From a virus, in IMG/VR virus record IMGVR_UViG_3300010883_005521, positions 1 through 22,997 of that record: DNA of 22,997 bases; one strand, written 5' to 3'. How positions within the stretch are numbered: position 1 is the first letter of the stretch; each line of letters starts with the position of its first letter. The notes below the pieces were generated by a model. The model saw only the letters and a program-made list of their open reading frames with translations, ran no database searches and was not told the origin of the DNA. Positions 1 to 5,588 of the stretch are shown one piece after another. Both the position numbers and the translations under genes were made by a program.

Positions 1-1
1 A

Positions 2-670
2 AGCCTGACTTGGCAGGGTGTACCAATGCCAGAGCTATTTACTGATCGTATCTTAAAGATGCGTCAGGAGGGCTTTAACATTGACCCTATGCTTAACTTC
101 TTGAACAACATGAATGATAACCCATCAGACCAAGCGATTGTAGAGTTGTTTGACTTCATGGAGAATCAACATCTACCAATTACGGATGATGGTAACTTTC
201 TAGCCTATAAAGCCGTTGATGAAAACTTTAAAGACCTCTATAGCGGAAATTTTGACAACAGTGTTGGCAGTGAAGTAAGCGTCTCTAGAGAGTCAGTTGA
301 CTCTGACCGTGACCGTGGCTGTAGTCACGGCTTGCACGTTGGCTCTATTGGCTACGTTAGTAGCTATGGTAGTGTTGACATCCAAAACAAGATCAAAGGA
401 AACGATGACAATGGTGGGAACCAAATAGTTATCTGCAAGGTCAACCCAAGAGATGTTGTAAGTGTTCCCACGTGTTCAAAATTCCAGAAGCTACGTTGTT
501 GCCAGTATGAAGTAGTGTCTCTGTTTAGTGACATCTTTGATACATCGGTACACATGACTGATGCTGGCCTTAAAAAGGCATCCAGAACAGAAGAGTGGCA
601 GCATGAAATCGCCGCCAAGCTAAAAGGAGTCATGAAGGTATTAAAACGTGCTGAACTAGCCACAGCATGA
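2..670 (+). CDS. rIIB: rIIB-like protein, 5' end outside the window
   Basis: The reading frame is open back to base 2, with SLTWQGVP before the first ATG at 26, so the true start lies upstream and this is a 3' fragment of about 222 codons (T4 RIIB is about 310 residues). Counting from the ATG at 26, the C-terminal RIIB signature is clear: NPSDQAIVELFDF near 32-44, LPITDDGNFLAYKAV near 50-64, FDNSVGSEV near 76-84, GCSHGLHVGS near 98-107, and a final PRDVVSVP...CQYEVV block. In T4 the rII proteins are membrane-associated and needed for growth on lambda lysogens (exclusion by Rex); the molecular role of this C-terminal domain is unknown. The stop overlaps the next start as ATGA. The rIIA partner, if present, would lie upstream and is not visible. 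Confidence 0.88.
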   Translation, partial: SLTWQGVPMPELFTDRILKMRQEGFNIDPMLNFLNNMNDNPSDQAIVELFDFMENQHLPITDDGNFLAYKAVDENFKDLYSGNFDNSVGSEVSVSRESVDSDRDRGCSHGLHVGSIGYVSSYGSVDIQNKIKGNDDNGGNQIVICKVNPRDVVSVPTCSKFQKLRCCQYEVVSLFSDIFDTSVHMTDAGLKKASRTEEWQHEIAAKLKGVMKVLKRAELATA

Positions 671-831
671 TAGACCCAGAGAAAAGCGTAGCCCTGTGTA
701 AGATTTTTGCTATAACCAACCTAGCACTTTATGCTGCAACTTCAAGTGTTAGCAACTTGGTAATATCCATACTTATGCTCGGCTACGTAATTCTTTTTCA
801 ACACGTAAAAGGTAATAGACATGACAGCTAA
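667..831 (+). CDS. small membrane protein, 54 aa
   Basis: This short gene starts at an ATG that overlaps the rIIB stop (ATGA at 667-670), so it is probably translated by coupling because no good Shine-Dalgarno sequence is visible. The product (MIDPEKSVALCK...) has a short charged N-terminus, a long hydrophobic stretch that can form one or two membrane helices (about residues 11-45), and a basic tail ending in KGNRHDS. I do not recognise a family. The position directly after rIIB and before three other tiny genes is typical of phage early accessory genes. The overlap architecture and the membrane-like composition support it being real; nothing else does. Confidence 0.55.
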   Translation: MIDPEKSVALCKIFAITNLALYAATSSVSNLVISILMLGYVILFQHVKGNRHDS

Positions 832-991
832 GAAAAAAAGATACGAACCAAAGGGGATCACTAAAAAAGAAATGGAAGCACTGAAAGTTCACAATAAAGA
901 GATAGACGAAAAAGAAAAAACACTAAAGATTAAACACCAAAAAATGTGGGAAGAAAAGAAAAAACACCGAAGAGGTTTCAATGAACGATAA
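821..991 (+). CDS. small highly charged protein, 56 aa
   Basis: The ATG at 821 overlaps the end of the preceding small gene by 11 bases, with a modest AAAGG about 10 bases upstream. The product (MTAKKKRYEPKGITKK...) is extremely rich in Lys and Glu, with no hydrophobic core, and is predicted by eye to be a single charged helix or coiled coil. The C-terminus is KKKHRRGFNER. No family is recognised. A lysine-rich helix could bind nucleic acid or simply be disordered. The next gene starts within its last 11 bases, which supports a real coupled gene in this cluster. Confidence 0.5.
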   Translation: MTAKKKRYEPKGITKKEMEALKVHNKEIDEKEKTLKIKHQKMWEEKKKHRRGFNER

Positions 992-1154
992 AGAACTATT
1001 TGTAGTCTATATTCACTCCAACAAGAAATGGTATGTTTGGATATATTCATATGGCAAACTGATTGAAAAACTAGAAGTATTTACAAGTAAACTGGAGGCC
1101 GTAAAAGCGGTAGACCAATGGAAGAAGGGATTAAAAAAACATGGGGATTCGTGA
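981..1154 (+). CDS. small hypothetical protein, 57 aa
   Basis: It starts at the ATG at 981, overlapping the preceding gene, with a GAGG sequence about 6 bases upstream. The product (MNDKELFVVYIHSNKKWYVW...) has alternating aromatic and hydrophobic residues in the first 35 positions (YVWIYSYGKLIEKLEVF), suggesting a small beta sheet, followed by a helical segment (SKLEAVKAVDQWKKGLK). This looks like a compact alpha/beta domain rather than random translation. I do not recognise a family. It overlaps the next gene by 14 bases. Confidence 0.5.
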   Translation: MNDKELFVVYIHSNKKWYVWIYSYGKLIEKLEVFTSKLEAVKAVDQWKKGLKKHGDS

Positions 1155-1392
1155 AGAACTCGCTGAGAACTACGGCGCAGATATACTGTTTGCTGACGGC
1201 TATGATGATGCTATTATTGGCGTTTGTATTGGTTGCGACTCTGGTAGGGTCGTATATGACGCTGAAAAGATGGTTGACATATGCGCTAAAGACTTGGACA
1301 CCGACCAAGAAGAGGCTTTAGAGTTTCTTGAGTTCAATACATTTTGTGCATACGTTGGAGAGAACACGCCCATGTATTTAATAAGACATTAA
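1141..1392 (+). CDS. conserved-type phage hypothetical protein, 83 aa
   Basis: The ATG at 1141 is preceded by AAGGGA about 11 bases upstream. The product begins MGIREELAENYGADILFADG and contains DSGRVVYDAEKMVDICAKDL and FNTFCAYVGENTPMY. It is acidic and globular and has the look of a small phage and plasmid protein type that I associate with many unrelated genomes but for which I know no function. A competing frame at 1118-1321 gives a hydrophobic product; I prefer this frame because of its composition, the family-like pattern and the overlap with the upstream gene. It ends the small-gene cluster and is followed by a 163-base non-coding region. Confidence 0.62.
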   Translation: MGIREELAENYGADILFADGYDDAIIGVCIGCDSGRVVYDAEKMVDICAKDLDTDQEEALEFLEFNTFCAYVGENTPMYLIRH

Positions 1393-1528
1393 AAGCTGCG
1401 TATTACCCCAAGCAGTCGGGTTCATTTTCCTCGTTGCTACCATTTGAACATTAGTTAAAATATAATTCAAAATTTTATAAAAAATAATGAGTTAAAAGTC
1501 AATCCTCGCCTTATAATAAATAAGAAGA

Positions 1529-1538
1529 TTGCTATAAA
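1529..1538 (+). promoter_or_regulatory. possible extended -10 promoter element before the sugar cassette
   Basis: TTGCTATAAA at 1529-1538 matches an extended -10 element (TGN followed by a TATAAT-like hexamer) and ends 17 bases before the TTG start at 1556. No convincing -35 is seen. The 163-base region from 1393 to 1555 holds no supported gene. Its AT-rich part (about 1455-1525) has other -10-like sequences such as TATAAT at 1461-1466. The same nonamer TTGCTATAA occurs at 3589, also directly upstream of a gene. The location in the only sizable gap here favours a promoter, but it is a sequence match only. Confidence 0.4.
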
Positions 1539-1555
1539 ACAAAAAGGAGAACCTG

Positions 1556-2062
1556 TTGAAACCTCAATATAAACTAACCTGCTGCGGAAGGACTTATATC
1601 AGCAGGGCAGATTTGGACAAAATAATTACCTGCCCGTACTGCAAACAGGTCAATCCGCCATCCGAAGAAGTAGATAAGGAAGACCAAGTATTCACTTTTG
1701 GGGGTTTTTCTGGAGATAAGAAGCACGACATAAGACCGTGGGGTTCTTACACAATCCTAATAGACGAACCAAACGTAAAGGTAAAAAAAATAACTGTTTT
1801 CCCTAAGCAAAGACTAAGCCTACAGCTTCATAGAAAACGACAAGAGCTATGGAAAATCATTAGCGGAAACGGCGTAATGACAGTTGGATGTGAGGAGTTT
1901 GAAATATCAGAGGGCGACAGGATTGAAATATCTAAGTATGAGGTTCACCGAGTAGAAAACAACGGTGAGTTCAACCTAGAGTTCATTGAGGTTCAAACAG
2001 GCGTGTGCCAAGAAGATGATATTGTTAGAATAGAAGACGACTACAACAGATTGGATAATTAA
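1556..2062 (+). CDS. zinc-ribbon plus cupin protein of the mannose-6-phosphate isomerase (type II) type
   Basis: The N-terminus carries four cysteines (C9, C10, C26, C29 in LTCCGRTY...ITCPYC), a zinc-ribbon-like unit. From about residue 58 there is a single cupin domain typical of the isomerase half of AlgA/ManC-type enzymes: RPWGSYTIL (60-68), VKKITVFPKQRLSLQLH, SGNGVMTVG, EVHRVEN (129-135), LEFIEVQTG and EDDIVRIEDDY near the end. The family interconverts fructose-6-P and mannose-6-P. Of the metal-binding residues H92, E97 and H131 are visible, but the usual second His of H-x-H is K94, so activity is uncertain. No guanylyltransferase domain is present. The start is TTG with AAGGAGA 5 bases upstream; no ATG fits. 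The phosphomannomutase-like gene lies two genes downstream, which supports a mannose-related role. Confidence 0.78.
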   Translation: MKPQYKLTCCGRTYISRADLDKIITCPYCKQVNPPSEEVDKEDQVFTFGGFSGDKKHDIRPWGSYTILIDEPNVKVKKITVFPKQRLSLQLHRKRQELWKIISGNGVMTVGCEEFEISEGDRIEISKYEVHRVENNGEFNLEFIEVQTGVCQEDDIVRIEDDYNRLDN

Positions 2063-2064
2063 AT

Positions 2065-2295
2065 ATGACCACTGCAAAGAAAACCTTAGACGTATACGAA
2101 ATTGGCACAGAAGTATCTCTAACAGAAGAGATTTCTGCTAAGATTATAACTGTTGCTATTCATTCAGACAACGTGATTCAGTATGAGTGCGCGTGGTGGA
2201 GTGGAGAGTCGAGAACGAGAGAATGGTTCGCCGCTAGCGATTTCTTTAAAGTGGGAGAACAAAAAGCCCCTGTAAAAATTGGATTCTTAAGATAA
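2065..2295 (+). CDS. small hypothetical protein, 76 aa
   Basis: The ATG at 2065 lies 2 bases after the preceding stop and the stop overlaps the next ATG (TAATG), so it belongs to the same operon. The product has a beta-rich pattern (YEIGTEVSLTEEISAKIITVAI, split here by strands; IQYECAWWSGESRTREWF) and ends in KIGFLR. This resembles small SH3-like or Tudor-like barrel proteins often seen in phage genomes, with a conserved YE-x-WW-G...WF core, but I cannot name a function. Its position between two apparent mannose-pathway genes may be incidental. Confidence 0.6.
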   Translation: MTTAKKTLDVYEIGTEVSLTEEISAKIITVAIHSDNVIQYECAWWSGESRTREWFAASDFFKVGEQKAPVKIGFLR

Positions 2296-2996
2296 TGAAT
2301 TACCTATTTGATGTAGATGGAACACTGACCGCCCCCAGACAAAAGATAAACAAACAGTTTAGACAAGAGTTTGGAACGTGGGTAAATGACCAGCAGCTTA
2401 TTGGTGACAAGGTATACTTAGTAACGGGATCAGATAAGAAAAAAACCGTTCAACAGATAGGGGTTTGTCTATACCGAACCTTTGATGGGTGCTATCAAAA
2501 CTGTGGAAATAAACTGTACGTAAAAAACAGATTAGTAAAAGAGTCACAGTGGAAGATTAGTGCAGATGCAAAGATTAGGATTTTTGAAATTATTAAAAAG
2601 AGCCTATGGTATGGCATCGCTACTTCCAATGTGGAAGAAAGAACTGGCATGATAAACATATCAACGGTAGGTAGAGATTGCACGAAAAAACAACGGCAAG
2701 AGTATAGTAATTGGGATGAATATAGTTTAGAGAGAGAGTCCATAGCTAAAACTATAAGAGAAGAGTATCCAGAGCTTGATGCGTCTATAGGAGGGATGAT
2801 AAGCATTGACATTTATCCTAAAGGTAAAAATAAGTCACAGGTAATAGATGATATGGTCGGTGAAACGGTTTTCTTTGGAGACAACTGTAAAGAGGGTGGA
2901 AACGACTATGAAATATCTAGGTCGGCAGATTTTTATTACGAAGTAAATAACGACGAGGACATGAGAAAACTATTAAGAACAGTAGGTAAAAGTTAA
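2295..2996 (+). CDS. phosphomannomutase-like HAD-superfamily enzyme (eukaryotic PMM type)
   Basis: The product strongly resembles eukaryotic-type phosphomannomutase (PMM1/PMM2), which converts mannose-6-P and mannose-1-P. Motif I is FDVDGTLTAPRQKI (residues 5-18), with the nucleophile D6 and acid/base D8. Other family blocks are GMINISTVGRDC (118-129), R134 in KKQRQEY, IGGMISIDIYP (165-175, D172), and FFGDNCKEGGNDYE (193-206) for magnesium binding. Length (233 aa) is slightly under the usual 245-250. Differences include QNCGN in place of the usual ENGL and KGKNK in place of DGWDK, so substrate preference could have shifted. It starts one base into the preceding stop (TAATG) and is followed one base later by the next gene. 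Together with the cupin protein it suggests a phage route toward mannose-1-P and, through a host guanylyltransferase, GDP-mannose. Confidence 0.85.
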   Translation: MNYLFDVDGTLTAPRQKINKQFRQEFGTWVNDQQLIGDKVYLVTGSDKKKTVQQIGVCLYRTFDGCYQNCGNKLYVKNRLVKESQWKISADAKIRIFEIIKKSLWYGIATSNVEERTGMINISTVGRDCTKKQRQEYSNWDEYSLERESIAKTIREEYPELDASIGGMISIDIYPKGKNKSQVIDDMVGETVFFGDNCKEGGNDYEISRSADFYYEVNNDEDMRKLLRTVGKS

Positions 2997-2997
2997 G

Positions 2998-3531
2998 ATG
3001 AACAGATTAAAAGGAATGAGATCATATTTAGCTGGAGCTATGGATAGAGTTCCAGATGGGGGAACAGGGTGGAGAGATAAGATCACGCCTCTGCTAGAGA
3101 AAACAGGAGTTGTTGTCCTAAATCCATGTGATAAACCCGCTAGCGTGGGTAAGGAGGATAGTAATTCAAGATTAAGAATTGATGAATTAAAAATAGATGG
3201 CGACTACGAGAAGCTCAAAGAAGAGTTTGCAGTAGTAAGAACCCTAGACTTAAGATGTGTAGACATATCCGACTTTATTATAGCGAGCATTGACATTGAC
3301 GTTCATGCTTGTGGTACATACGAAGAAATATCTGTAGCCAATAGTCAGAAAAAGCCCGTGCTAGTATGGTGTCAACAAGGCAAGTCGGCTGCTCCGAACT
3401 GGTTATTTTTTATGCTGCCACATCAGCACATTTTTGATTCTATGGAAAACCTAATGGGTTACTTAGCATATGTAGACCGACATAAAGGAAAGGTAAATCA
3501 TTACAAAAGATGGTTTTTCTTTGACAAGTAA
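2998..3531 (+). CDS. nucleoside 2-deoxyribosyltransferase-like protein
   Basis: The N-terminal MRSYLAGAMDRVPDGG (7-22) matches the first strand and glycine-rich turn of the nucleoside 2-deoxyribosyltransferase superfamily. Further blocks fit the fold: VVVLNPCDKP (37-46), a central region with DISDFIIASID (DxSD-like, substrate pocket), and GTYEEISVANSQKKPVLVW, where the Glu of the TYEE segment would be the catalytic nucleophile type. The family cleaves or transfers bases on deoxynucleosides, but phage members are uncharacterised and the superfamily also contains NAD-related hydrolases. At 177 aa it has a normal length. It ends the sugar cassette and is followed by a 72-base gap containing a promoter. 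Assignment to the superfamily is fairly firm; the reaction is not known. Confidence 0.7.
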   Translation: MNRLKGMRSYLAGAMDRVPDGGTGWRDKITPLLEKTGVVVLNPCDKPASVGKEDSNSRLRIDELKIDGDYEKLKEEFAVVRTLDLRCVDISDFIIASIDIDVHACGTYEEISVANSQKKPVLVWCQQGKSAAPNWLFFMLPHQHIFDSMENLMGYLAYVDRHKGKVNHYKRWFFFDK

Positions 3532-3588
3532 AAAAGGTTTGCAATAATTAGGAAAAACCAAATAAAAAGCTGCACCGAGAGCCAAAGG

Positions 3589-3603
3589 TTGCTATAATAT
3601 AAT
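3589..3603 (+). promoter_or_regulatory. extended -10 promoter abutting a start codon
   Basis: TTGCTATAAT (3589-3598) is a perfect extended -10 (TGN-TATAAT), followed immediately by an overlapping second TATAAT (3598-3603) that runs into the ATG at 3604. No good -35 is visible, as is common for extended -10 promoters. If the first hexamer is used, transcription would begin at about 3605, that is on or next to the start codon. The position in a 72-base intergenic gap supports a real promoter. Confidence 0.6.
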
Positions 3604-4137
3604 ATGGATTTACAAGACAAACAAAGCTGGTGTGAACACGGACGAAACTTAGAAGATGTGTTCATCGAGAACTTTGGAGAAGAGCTTTCTCTGGAGATCA
3701 ATAAAGACAAAACCGAGAGTGTTTATGTCATCGACATGTACAACACTAAGGACGATGTATTATCAGACCTCAAGAGCCAGAACACGCCATTTTTCTTGGC
3801 TGGTAAAAAATACAACGTAGACCCACAGTTTGCTGTTGTGTTTAATGAAAAAGATAAATTAAACTACATCAATAAAACAACCAATGGCTCAGAGCTATAT
3901 ATTTACTTCTGGGTTAAGTGGGAAGAGCAAGAGAGGTTTGGTGTCAAGGTTACAAGTATAGATTCTATTTTTATGACTACATTCAGTAACCTATTAAAGA
4001 TATTAGACGACGACAAACTACACGAGTATAAACAAAGAAAAGGAGACACCAAAGGTAACGCAAAAGCGAGCTACGTTTTGGATGTCCGAGATATGGAATT
4101 ATTACTAAACAATAAAGAAAAACTGGGAGCTTTATAG
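3604..4137 (+). CDS. putative PD-(D/E)XK-like phage protein, 177 aa
   Basis: The N-terminus (SWCEHGRNLEDVFIENFG, 8-25) followed by YVIDMYN (41-47), SDLKSQNTPFF (54-64), DPQFAVVFNEKD (73-84) and ELYIYFWVKWEE resembles a phage family I have seen without function. The pattern E18...D44...D55-x-K57 has the order and spacing of a PD-(D/E)XK nuclease core (helix Glu, then D, then D/E-x-K), and the YIYFWV strand would complete the sheet. This is inference from pattern only. No Shine-Dalgarno sequence precedes the ATG, which sits directly on the -10 element; the conserved-looking N-terminus argues against a later start. It heads a short operon with two unknowns and SSB. Confidence 0.62.
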   Translation: MDLQDKQSWCEHGRNLEDVFIENFGEELSLEINKDKTESVYVIDMYNTKDDVLSDLKSQNTPFFLAGKKYNVDPQFAVVFNEKDKLNYINKTTNGSELYIYFWVKWEEQERFGVKVTSIDSIFMTTFSNLLKILDDDKLHEYKQRKGDTKGNAKASYVLDVRDMELLLNNKEKLGAL

Positions 4138-4326
4138 ATGGCAACAATTAAAGAAATGGCGCAAGCACATTTGTTAAACGTCCAACAGCAGATTAATGAT
4201 CTGGAAGGACAGAAGACACGTATTGATGAGGATATTAAGGCATTGGGTGAGTATTTACAGCAAGGCGCTGTAGAGCTTGATGTCGAAGATAATGTAGATT
4301 CAGCGATAGTTGAATCAGATGAATAA
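4138..4326 (+). CDS. small coiled-coil protein, 62 aa
   Basis: The ATG at 4138 follows the previous TAG without a gap, with GGGAG about 10 bases upstream. The product (MATIKEMAQAHLLNVQQQIN...) is helical through about residue 45 with heptad-like spacing of Leu/Ile (LLNVQQQINDLEG, IDEDIKALGEYL), then an acidic tail ending ESDE. A short dimerising coiled coil is likely. No family is recognised. It is co-transcribed with the putative nuclease-like gene and SSB. Confidence 0.6.
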   Translation: MATIKEMAQAHLLNVQQQINDLEGQKTRIDEDIKALGEYLQQGAVELDVEDNVDSAIVESDE

Positions 4327-4336
4327 GGATTGTATT

Positions 4337-4657
4337 ATGCATAGTTCAGAATTTTACCAGCAGTTGTCGAGTTTACCACAAACATATTCTTGGGATATTG
4401 AAGGTAATCAATCAATCGTTGGGACTGGTAAAAGGGGTAAAGCTAAAGGTTTAGCGTTTAACCCAGTCACCGCAGTGGCGCATCGTCAGGGACATGGCGA
4501 GTACGCAACAAACAAACGTGACACCATTCGAGCAGGTAAAGCTATTGGTCTTTCAAAGACTTTTGTGGAAAATTTATATCAGGCTACGACCAACCACTCT
4601 AATAGAGGTCATAGCCAAGTAGTACGAGGAAAACTTCGTTCAGCATTGGAGATTTAG
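4337..4657 (+). CDS. hypothetical phage protein, 106 aa
   Basis: I place the start at the ATG at 4337 (MHSSEFYQQLSSLPQTYSW), which has AAGGA 7 bases upstream; an in-frame ATG at 4319 overlapping the previous stop is an alternative. The product contains YSWDIEGNQSIVGTGKRGKA, then NPVTAVAHRQGHGEY and a C-terminal helical region with AGKAIGLSKTFVENLYQATT and RGKLRSALEI. The pattern suggests a small conserved phage domain with a basic, possibly nucleic-acid-binding surface. The neighbour is SSB, which starts one base after this stop. The function is unknown. Confidence 0.6.
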   Translation: MHSSEFYQQLSSLPQTYSWDIEGNQSIVGTGKRGKAKGLAFNPVTAVAHRQGHGEYATNKRDTIRAGKAIGLSKTFVENLYQATTNHSNRGHSQVVRGKLRSALEI

Positions 4658-4658
4658 G

Positions 4659-5012
4659 ATGAATATTAATTTATGGGTAGGGTGTGGCCGACTGACTAAG
4701 GACGCAGAATCTAGCGTCACTAAGAAGGGCACACCAATGAGTAAATTCAGATTGGCGGTCAATGATCGTCGAAATGATGACACGTTGTTTTTAAATGTTC
4801 TCTGTTTTGGAAAGATGGCCGAAAGCCTAAACGAACACCTGTTGAAAGGTCGTTTGGTTTCCGTGACAGGAAAAGTAAAAGTGGATGAATATGAGGACAA
4901 GACTGGAGCCATGAGAAACTCTATCTGCGTAATGGCAGATGACATCTCGCTAGGCCCAAATGCCGGACAAGGCAAAGTTTCTTCATCCGCTGAAGCGGAA
5001 GCTCCTTTTTAA
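4659..5012 (+). CDS. ssb: single-stranded DNA-binding protein
   Basis: This is a bacterial-type OB-fold SSB of 117 residues. Visible blocks are VGCGRLTKDAES (7-18), MSKFRLAVNDR (27-37), LFLNVLCFGKMAESLNEHLLKG (split: strand then helix) and RLVSVTGKVKVDEYEDKTG. The C-terminal tail is short and ends EAEAPF, which resembles the acidic IPF tip through which bacterial SSB recruits partner proteins; this suggests it can dock onto host replication and repair proteins. It would coat single strands exposed by the helicase and recombinase encoded 13 kb downstream. It is the last gene before a strong terminator, so its expression is separate from the main replication operon. Confidence 0.9.
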   Translation: MNINLWVGCGRLTKDAESSVTKKGTPMSKFRLAVNDRRNDDTLFLNVLCFGKMAESLNEHLLKGRLVSVTGKVKVDEYEDKTGAMRNSICVMADDISLGPNAGQGKVSSSAEAEAPF

Positions 5013-5034
5013 CTAAAGGTGTTACCCCAAAGGC

Positions 5035-5085
5035 AAGCCCAGCCTTGCTAGTCGAAATGTAAGACTAGCTAAATGGGCTTTTTTT
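5035..5085 (+). terminator. rho-independent terminator after ssb
   Basis: AAGCCCA (5035-5041) pairs with TGGGCTT (5074-5080), and an inner GCTAGTC (5047-5053) pairs with GACTAGC (5063-5069) around a short loop, followed by a run of seven T (5079-5085). It closes the operon that ends with ssb and separates it from the promoter at 5134. Confidence 0.85.
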
Positions 5086-5133
5086 ATGCCTAAAATTAGT
5101 CATGATAAAATGTTGAAAAAAGATATATTCTAG

Positions 5134-5161
5134 TTGACATTGAGCGTTAGCATGATATAAT
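5134..5161 (+). promoter_or_regulatory. consensus sigma70-type promoter
   Basis: TTGACA (5134-5139) and TATAAT (5156-5161) are both perfect consensus hexamers with a 16-base spacer, and TG at 5153-5154 adds an extended -10. It lies between the ssb terminator and the gene starting at 5229, giving a 5' leader of about 60 bases. A promoter of this strength should be read by the unmodified host polymerase, so the downstream operon is probably expressed early. Confidence 0.88.
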
Positions 5162-5228
5162 ACAACCATGTGTAGTTGATCTGTCTTGCGTAATGCAGTC
5201 AGGGCTGTTTAAACAAGGAGAACTTATT

Positions 5229-5588
5229 ATGATGCTCGAATTTCTTATGGCGTATGGACAACCCCCAAAGTGGGTAGGAGTTCTTGGCGCTATGACCTTT
5301 GTTGTTTTTGTTTTAGCCGCAGTATATAACGGTCTAACAAACCCAAAATACCAAAGAAAAACACCCATCAATTTGGACTTGTTTGAGATTGGGTATATAT
5401 TACCCAGCAAGACAGTGACTCCAGTAGCAACCAAAGACAATCCTATCTATAATGACTGCGTATTGGCGATGAGAAGCATGGGTTATAAAGCAGCGGAGTC
5501 AAAAAGCGTAGCCACGCGAATACTGGCAACGCACAATGTCGGATCTGTTGAGGAATTTATTACTATAGCACTATCTAAAGGGGCTTAA
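5229..5588 (+). CDS. membrane protein with RuvA C-terminal-like domain, 119 aa
   Basis: The ATG at 5229 has an ideal AAGGAG 8 bases upstream (5215-5220); an in-frame ATG at 5193 lacks one. The product has one membrane segment (about residues 15-36, VGVLGAMTFVVFVLAAVYNG), a linker, and a C-terminal three-helix stretch (about 74-119: DCVLAMRSMGYKAAESKSVA, then ILATHNVGSVEEFITIALSK) that looks like the UBA-like third domain of RuvA, which in bacteria contacts RuvB. Without the DNA-binding RuvA domains it would act as a membrane-tethered interaction module. It is the first gene behind the consensus promoter. The RuvA resemblance is by eye only and could be a generic helical bundle. Confidence 0.7.
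   Translation: MMLEFLMAYGQPPKWVGVLGAMTFVVFVLAAVYNGLTNPKYQRKTPINLDLFEIGYILPSKTVTPVATKDNPIYNDCVLAMRSMGYKAAESKSVATRILATHNVGSVEEFITIALSKGA

Noticed and set aside
364-663. Minus-strand open frame opposite rIIB
   Set aside because: It lies wholly inside a recognised gene on the + strand, has no RBS or promoter, and the translation shows no domain. Other minus-strand frames (for example 2495-2812, 11238-11531, 18471-18752) were rejected for the same reason.
1118-1321. Open frame giving a hydrophobic 67-residue product overlapping the 1141 gene
   Set aside because: It competes with a frame that has a family-like globular product and an overlap with the upstream gene; its hydrophobicity arises from the shifted reading of GTT/GCT-rich codons.
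1441-1500. AT-rich stretch as a replication origin
   Set aside because: There are no iterons, no clear inverted repeats beyond short AAAATTTT, and no nearby initiator gene; ordinary promoter-region composition explains it.
1515-1522. AATAAATA resembling a T4-type late promoter (TATAAATA)
   Set aside because: The match is incomplete in an AT-rich stretch, and no similar element precedes the probable virion gene at 7997.
4986-5010. Small hairpin TCCGC/GCGGA near the end of ssb followed by CTTTTT as a terminator
   Set aside because: The stem is five base pairs, lies within coding sequence and is separated from the T-run by six to seven bases; the much stronger terminator at 5035-5085 suffices.
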